Shown here in pieces: positions 32,702 to 36,745 of a DNA stretch of 36,745 nucleotides (position 1 is the first letter of the stretch; every line of letters begins with the position of its first letter). The translations under genes and the position numbers were made by a program. Source of the stretch: Microcoleaceae cyanobacterium UBA9251 (GTDB lineage Bacteria; Cyanobacteriota; Cyanobacteriia; Cyanobacteriales; Microcoleaceae); NCBI GenBank assembly GCA_003542015.1, contig DPLL01000149.1, forward strand, positions 224 to 36,968, written 5' to 3'. The notes under the pieces are model-generated. The model was not told the origin of the DNA, ran no database searches, and worked only from the letters and a program-made list of their open reading frames with translations.

Positions 32702-32726
32702 GGGGCAATCCCCCCGTGGTTGCCCC
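32702..32726. terminator. Hairpin between convergent cupin and Crp/Fnr genes
   Basis: GGGGCAA and TTGCCCC enclose a C-rich loop, a dispersed cyanobacterial repeat in a position where it could terminate both genes. No T-run is clear. Confidence 0.45.
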
Positions 32727-32781
32727 GATTTCAATCGCCGAGTAACAAAAGGAGTAACAACCCCGGATTTGATTTTTACAT

Positions 32782-33483
32782 TTAATCTATTTCTTCTCCA
32801 GAGGCGATCGCCTCCAATTTTTCCCAATCCAATATAGTAATTTTCCCCCCTCGACTGTAAGATACAACTAACTTTAGTTTCTTAAACAACCGCACGCATT
32901 CCTCGTAAGTAATTCCAATACTGCGAGCAATTTGATAATAGGGAAAACGTTTTTCTAAACATATACTATTCTCAGTAATCTTTGTATTTTGCTCGACACA
33001 AAAGTAATGAATAAATCGGGCCAGCCGCACGATCGCCCTTTCCGACACCAACCCATGCACCGTTTCGTGCAGTTGCTGCAACCGCTGATTAAAAACCGTC
33101 AATATTCGCAAAGCAATTTCGGGATTTTGCCCAATAGCTGCTAGTAAAAATTCCCGATTTATGGTAAGAACTTGCACATCACTTTCTGCTGTCACCGTTG
33201 CCGGGGCTATGGCATTACCAAGCAAAGCAGGTGCGGCAAAGATATCTCCTTGACACAAGGTGCGGAGAATTGTTTCTTTTCCCGCCGCCGCTGTTTTTGC
33301 AACCCGCAAAGAACCGCTCAAAAGAGTGTATAATTTTTCCGGGATGCGATCGCCCTCGTGCATCACAACTTCTCCCTGTCGATAAGTGCAAATTTCTGTG
33401 TCTCCTTGCAATCGCTCTAATTCAGTTCGGTTTAAGCTGGCAAATATCTCAATTTTAGCAAGTTGATCAACGGTTGCTTTCAT
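32782..33483 (-). CDS. Crp/Fnr-family transcriptional regulator
   Basis: I chose the ATG at 33483 (233 residues, MKATVDQLAKIEIFASLNRTEL), since the longer reading frame upstream would overlap the nuclease gene's start and has no Crp-like content. The cyclic-nucleotide-binding type beta-roll spans about residues 10-125 (VVMHEGDRIPEKLYTLLSGSLRV). A dimerisation helix and a C-terminal winged-helix HTH follow (YYQIARSIGITYEECVRLFKKLK). No Cys cluster for an Fe-S centre is present, so it is Crp-like rather than oxygen-sensing FNR. It may control the adjacent methyltransferase-cupin pair or the divergent nuclease gene. Confidence 0.85.
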   Translation of the reverse strand: MKATVDQLAKIEIFASLNRTELERLQGDTEICTYRQGEVVMHEGDRIPEKLYTLLSGSLRVAKTAAAGKETILRTLCQGDIFAAPALLGNAIAPATVTAESDVQVLTINREFLLAAIGQNPEIALRILTVFNQRLQQLHETVHGLVSERAIVRLARFIHYFCVEQNTKITENSICLEKRFPYYQIARSIGITYEECVRLFKKLKLVVSYSRGGKITILDWEKLEAIASGEEID

Positions 33484-33528
33484 GCAGGTAACTCTACCGT
33501 ATCGGAGTCTATTGAGAGTATAATAACG

Positions 33529-34038
33529 GTGAATCCAGAATATATTGAACAAAGTAGACAAATCTACAAAAATGCAGAACCAGAATATCGGCGATCTTAT
33601 TTTGATGAGGTAGCTGGCGGATTTGTACTCATCCACCAACAACACAATCTTAATAATTCGGAAAGTTTTGTCGCTGAAGTTTTGGCTAAAATGGGAAAAA
33701 GAGTTATACTTTTGAGCGAGCAAGCAGCAGAGGGTGTGAGAACACCAGACGCTGAGATAGACGGTGAAATTTGCGAATTTAAGGAGTTAACAAAATCTAC
33801 TAAAAACCTGAGATATCGAGTTCAAGAAGGAATCAGCCGGGCAAAAAATCAAGGTGCAGCAGCCGTTATTATTCACATCAACCGAGAGACTTACGAGTTT
33901 TGGAAGATAAACGACGGCATCAGAAAAGCTTTTTATTGGGACGAAAGACAACTGATTCAGACCATTATATTAGTATTCAACAGCGAAGAAGTTCAAAAAA
34001 TTACTAGGGAGGAATGGGAAAATGGAAGACGTTTTTAA
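33529..34038 (+). CDS. CdiA C-terminal-like PD-(D/E)xK nuclease (toxin-like)
   Basis: A 169-residue protein. I chose the GTG at 33529 because the longer frame would reach into the Crp gene. Residues about 22-52 (FDEVAGGFVLIHQQHN, SESFVAEVLAKMGKRV) precede the nuclease core. The core reads VRTPDAEIDGEICEFKEL, giving D74, E83 and K85 in the PDxnExK pattern, and a later strand reads AAVIIHI. This matches the fold of CdiA-CT type tRNase/DNase toxins and related mobile-element nucleases. No signal peptide or polymorphic-toxin N-terminus is present, so it would act inside the producing cell. The 3' end overlaps the next ORF by 17 bases, as a toxin would with its immunity gene. Confidence 0.6.
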   Translation: MNPEYIEQSRQIYKNAEPEYRRSYFDEVAGGFVLIHQQHNLNNSESFVAEVLAKMGKRVILLSEQAAEGVRTPDAEIDGEICEFKELTKSTKNLRYRVQEGISRAKNQGAAAVIIHINRETYEFWKINDGIRKAFYWDERQLIQTIILVFNSEEVQKITREEWENGRRF

Positions 34039-35053
34039 TGAGTTTGAAGAAGTTATACAAACCGGCTTAAAAAATAATATGCCGCGAGATGCTAAATTGA
34101 TCACGGTTGGGCAAATTATTTATGCAGTTACCCGCGACGAGCTGACAAATAAAGAAGGTTGGCGGCTTGAAGAGATGCTCGGAGGCAGAACACAGTGGGA
34201 AGATGCTCTTGAGTACAGTATTTTTGGCTATCCAGTAGATACAGCAACTCCACCTTTTGACAAACCTCTAATTATTGCTGGCAAAACTTTTCATTCTCGC
34301 TTAATGACTGGTACGGGAAAATATCGCAGCATAGCAGAAATGCAGCAAAGTGTCAATGCTAGTAGGTGTGAAATTGTGACTGTAGCTGTGCGGCGAGTGC
34401 AAACAAATGCTCCCGGACATGAAGGATTGGCCCAAGCTCTGGATTGGACTAAAATTTGGATGCTGCCAAATACTGCGGGTTGTCAAACTGCGGATGAGGC
34501 GATTAGAGTGGCTCGTTTGGGTAGAGAAATGGCGAAACTTTTAGGCCAGGAAGACAATAATTTTGTCAAGTTAGAAGTGATTCCTGATGCTAAATATTTG
34601 CTGCCAGATCCGATCGGCACTTTAGAAGCAGCAACACAATTAGTCAAAGAAGGTTTTGCCGTTTTGCCTTACATCAATGCCGATCCCCTGCTAGCCAAAC
34701 GCCTAGAAGAAGTTGGCTGTGCGACAGTCATGCCTTTAGGTTCGCCGATCGGCTCTGGACAAGGAATCAACAATGCTGCCAATATTAAAATAATTATTGA
34801 CACGGTGAAGATTCCTGTGGTAGTGGATGCGGGGATCGGAACGCCCAGCGAAGCGGCTCAAGCCATGGAAATGGGCGCCGACGCACTGTTAATCAATTCG
34901 GCGATCGCCAATGCCCAAAATTCCCCAGCAATGGCAAAAGCAATGGGAATGGCGGCAGAAGCGGGGCGTTTAGCGTACTTAGCAGGCAGAATGCCAGTTA
35001 AAGATTATGCGATCGCCTCGTCTCCCGAAACAGGTACGATCGCCTCAAAATAG
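34022..35053 (+). CDS. thiG: Thiazole synthase ThiG fused to an unrelated N-terminal domain
   Basis: A 343-residue fusion. Residues 1-80 (MEDVFNEFEEVIQTGLKNNM...) form a small acidic/helical domain I do not recognise. From residue about 81 (KPLIIAGKTFHSRLMTGTGKY) the sequence is ThiG, with VAVRRVQTNAPGHEGLAQALDW, catalytic K183 in FVKLEVIPD, GSPIGSGQGINN and VVDAGIGTPSEAA. There is no ATG, GTG or TTG at the ThiG boundary, and no stop between the parts, so this is one translation product. ThiG makes the thiazole phosphate of thiamine. The fused domain sits where an immunity partner of the overlapping nuclease would sit. One residue departs from the family as I remember it: Arg115 stands where ThiG usually has Gly (ASGCEIV). 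Confidence 0.85.
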   Translation: MEDVFNEFEEVIQTGLKNNMPRDAKLITVGQIIYAVTRDELTNKEGWRLEEMLGGRTQWEDALEYSIFGYPVDTATPPFDKPLIIAGKTFHSRLMTGTGKYRSIAEMQQSVNASRCEIVTVAVRRVQTNAPGHEGLAQALDWTKIWMLPNTAGCQTADEAIRVARLGREMAKLLGQEDNNFVKLEVIPDAKYLLPDPIGTLEAATQLVKEGFAVLPYINADPLLAKRLEEVGCATVMPLGSPIGSGQGINNAANIKIIIDTVKIPVVVDAGIGTPSEAAQAMEMGADALLINSAIANAQNSPAMAKAMGMAAEAGRLAYLAGRMPVKDYAIASSPETGTIASK

Positions 35054-35122
35054 CTTCCCGAAATTTCCAGGCCGCTTTTTTGGTAAAGTTGTAAACATCA
35101 AAAATATTAAGGATTGTGACTG

Positions 35123-35290
35123 ATGCCTTACATCAACGATGACGATGGACGCCTGAACAACTTTGCCAAAGAGCCGAAGGTGTATAAAGCAGAATATCCC
35201 GACAAGAAACAGCAGCTGAACTACATCATCCTAGGCGTTGCCGGGGTAATGTTAGTTGCCTTATTGGTGTTTGTGGCTGCTTCTGTGTAA
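35123..35290 (+). CDS. Ssl1498-type light-harvesting-like small membrane protein
   Basis: A 55-residue protein. The cytoplasmic half MPYINDDDGRLNNFAKEPKVY is acidic and conserved in cyanobacteria, and one transmembrane helix (IILGVAGVMLVALLVFVAAS) closes it. Length and the DDDGRLNNFA start fit the Ssl1498 family, which is annotated as light-harvesting-like and related to the high-light-inducible group, but lacks the full chlorophyll-binding ExxNxR motif. AAGGA (35108-35112) serves as ribosome-binding site. A terminator follows 57 bases after the stop, so it is its own transcript. Confidence 0.85.
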   Translation: MPYINDDDGRLNNFAKEPKVYKAEYPDKKQQLNYIILGVAGVMLVALLVFVAASV

Positions 35291-35346
35291 AAACTGGGCT
35301 AAGATTCAAAGCTGCTTCCAATCCAAATTTTAAATAATCCTTGACT

Positions 35347-35383
35347 AAACCATGTTTCGCAATAAATGGAAACATGGTTTTTT
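35347..35383 (+). terminator. Intrinsic terminator of the Ssl1498-like gene
   Basis: The stem AAACCATGTTTC / GAAACATGGTTT closes a ten-base loop and is followed by a run of T. Confidence 0.85.
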
Positions 35384-35489
35384 GTGTTTCAATAAAACCA
35401 GGGATTTGCGACATTCCTGAACCTCGTCGCGCGAGCTGAAAAACTAAATAAGACAAACCCCAGAGGCTTCCCCATGTAATTAATCAGAC

Positions 35490-35995
35490 TGGCTTTTGAT
35501 ACTCCCCAGCCCGCTCCGGGACGGGGATTCTTAAAGAGTCCAAATGCGAACCTTTAAAGGCGAAATCAAAGCGCCCCTACCCACTCAGCTTGGACAAATC
35601 CAAACCTTGCGTATACTTTTAGCTTTTTTACGCTTTCCGAGTCCATCACTTAGCCTGAGATAGGTACGCTCAACAACCTGCCTTTTGTTTGCCCTTTAAC
35701 TATTCCGAATCAAGTCGGAGCTGTCCGTTGCCGGGATTGCACCGTACTAGGATGTTTCAACGCGCAGATGGTTATTCTTACTTGCTGCTCCCATAATACC
35801 AAATATTGAAGGCGGCTGTCACGCTCGCGTAGTCGAATGTGTTGAAACGGCTGCCGACTTCTCCCCAGGTCCTTAGCCCGGGGCTTGCGTCTCGCTCTTC
35901 GGTCACAAACATAAAATTGCCTAGCTAAAATCTACTATTCTCAGGTCATCATCGGTGCGTTTCACTGTCCTCCGGGTCGAGTTGCTCGCGTTCGG
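35490..35995 (-). mobile_element. Decayed IS200/IS605-type element end (right end only)
   Basis: A hairpin CCCC-AG-CCCG/CGGG-AC-GGGG with loop CTC (35504-35526), read on the minus strand, forms GAATCCCCG...GGGGAGTATCAA. As I remember it, that is the 3' end of many cyanobacterial tnpB elements, including a TCAA-type cleavage tetranucleotide. To its right about 450 bases hold further paired segments (for example GTTTCAAC at 35755 and GTTGAAAC at 35849) but no intact reading frame; one minus-strand frame starting near 35914 gives 44 residues without TnpB motifs. The stretch 35291-36067 contains no other gene. I call it a remnant with modest confidence. Confidence 0.45.
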
Positions 35996-36007
35996 CCGAT
36001 CGGGATT

Positions 36008-36055
36008 TCAAATCTAAAATCTAAAATCTAAAATCTAAAATCTAAAATCTAAAAT
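36008..36055. repeat. STRR array (ATCTAAA heptamer)
   Basis: Seven near-perfect tandem copies of ATCTAAA lie 13 bases before the start of the last gene. Confidence 0.9.
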
Positions 36056-36067
36056 AGCCTGACTGTG

Positions 36068-36745
36068 ATGTCTATTCCTTTCCCAAAAGTTTCTAGCTCG
36101 AACAAGCAGATTTACCAACGCTTGAAACAGGCACTTGAACTGAATTTGCGCCGTCAAATTTTTATCGCCGCCTGCGATGACTTGCGCTTGCGGGACTGTC
36201 TAGCAGCCCGTTTAGAGGCAGAATTAGCAGCCCCAGAAACAGGGGAAAGTCCTCGCTCTTCGATCGACTATCCCCGATTTGTCAGTTTGGAACTCAACCT
36301 CAGCGATCCCAATCCTTGGGGGGCGATCGCCTGGTGGCTAAACGAACACGCACCAGCCTCAAATGCGCGCAGCTACAGCCGCTTACCGGGATTCCAAATT
36401 CTCGGAACCGAACACTTGACACGCCAGCCAGCAGCCATACAGTGGTCGTTCCTGAGCTATTTGAGGGACATCGAAGCATACTTGCAAATGTCAGAGTCTA
36501 CTCTGCTGCTGTGGGTGTCGCGACCTTGGCTAAGTTCGATCGAGTCCTCAGCCCCGGAATTTTGGCAATGGCGCACCGGAATATTTGAGTTTGAAGGCGA
36601 ACCAACTCCCGCCCAGGGAGACTTTGGGGACTCCGATGACAACGGAGATTTGGGAGACTTACCAGACAAGGGAGACTTGGGCGATCGAGTTTTAAGCACT
36701 GCTGTTTCGGGACAATCCAAAGTCCCCAATTCCCCATCCCCAATT
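36068..36745 (+). CDS. N-terminal part of a cyanobacterial TPR-type protein, runs off the window
   Basis: The frame is open from the ATG to the last base (226 codons), so only the N-terminus is seen. MSIPFPKVSSSNKQIYQRLKQAL and LRRQIFIAACDDLRLRDCLAARLE form a helical start. A middle segment has FVSLELNLSDPNPWGAI and FQILGTEHLTRQPAAIQWSFL, then STLLLWVSRPWLSSI and FWQWRTGIFEFEG. This matches, from memory, a large Oscillatoriales family with N-terminal NTPase-like and C-terminal TPR domains; the TPR part would be outside. The last 45 residues visible are a low-complexity Gly/Asp stretch (GDLGDLPDKGDLGDR) derived from a GGAGACTT-type tandem repeat. Confidence 0.65.
   Translation, partial: MSIPFPKVSSSNKQIYQRLKQALELNLRRQIFIAACDDLRLRDCLAARLEAELAAPETGESPRSSIDYPRFVSLELNLSDPNPWGAIAWWLNEHAPASNARSYSRLPGFQILGTEHLTRQPAAIQWSFLSYLRDIEAYLQMSESTLLLWVSRPWLSSIESSAPEFWQWRTGIFEFEGEPTPAQGDFGDSDDNGDLGDLPDKGDLGDRVLSTAVSGQSKVPNSPSPI

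Noticed and set aside
33463..33528. N-terminal extension of the nuclease gene from an upstream TTG
   Set aside because: It would overlap the divergent Crp gene start and has no nuclease-like content; GTG at 33529 is simpler.
35540..35990. RNase P RNA, tmRNA or SRP RNA
   Set aside because: The conserved segments of these RNAs are absent on both strands; the region has stems but no match to what I remember.
3042..36055. Possible CRISPR arrays among tandem repeats
   Set aside because: Units are 7 bases without unique spacers, and no cas gene is present.

Overview
The window is chromosomal DNA from a filamentous cyanobacterium, most like the Microcoleus/Oscillatoria group. The evidence is many HIP1-type octamers (GCGATCGC), heptanucleotide short tandem repeats (STRRs) in most intergenic gaps, dispersed palindromic repeats, and cyanobacterial marker genes such as an Ssl1498-type light-harvesting-like protein, a DUF1400 protein, CimA and the ThiO/ThiG pair. 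No rRNA, tRNA or CRISPR array was seen.

Region by region. 1-3.2 kb: an ABC-type AAA ATPase cut by the left edge, overlapping a TOPRIM-like gene (candidate defence pair), then a ParA ATPase overlapping a coiled-coil partner and a long STRR. 3.3-7.2 kb: a secreted TolB-like beta-propeller, a Wzy/O-antigen-ligase-like membrane protein and a DUF1400 lipoprotein-like protein. 7.3-11.2 kb (minus strand): sucC and sucD, split by an IscB element whose candidate omega-RNA lies upstream of iscB. 11.5-15.1 kb: a processive family 2 glycosyltransferase, a solo TnpB element with its right-end RNA region, and a small unknown protein. 15.6-18.5 kb: a phosphotransacetylase-like DRTGG protein, a DprA/LOG-like protein, a MAPEG protein and YajQ. 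18.6-23.1 kb (minus): a MuiA/DUF4139 protein, Uma2, metF and trpS. 23.3-27.8 kb: a peptide-export locus made of an HlyD adaptor, two double-glycine-type precursor peptides (the second only 57 residues, strongly cationic, with two cysteines) and a C39-peptidase ABC transporter. 27.9-31.3 kb: cimA, a 2Fe-2S ferredoxin and thiO. 31.5-35.3 kb: a methyltransferase-cupin pair, a Crp/Fnr regulator, a CdiA-C-like PD-(D/E)xK nuclease overlapping an ORF in which an unrelated N-terminal domain is fused to thiazole synthase ThiG, then the Ssl1498-like gene. 35.3-36.7 kb: a decayed IS200/IS605-type end and the start of a large protein that runs off the right edge.

Three loci stand out. First, IscB and TnpB elements about 4 kb apart have end hairpins of the same architecture, and the hairpin polarity shows that iscB is antisense to the element's top strand while tnpB is sense. 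Neither has a tnpA here. Second, the two precursor peptides, C39 transporter and HlyD adaptor form a compact bacteriocin/RiPP-like secretion locus with no recognisable modifying enzyme beside it. Third, thiG lacks its own start codon and is translationally fused to a domain that overlaps a toxin-like nuclease gene, while its usual fusion partner thiO stands 2.7 kb away.

All calls rest on reading the sequence. No database or structure search was run, so family names come from motifs and remembered family features.
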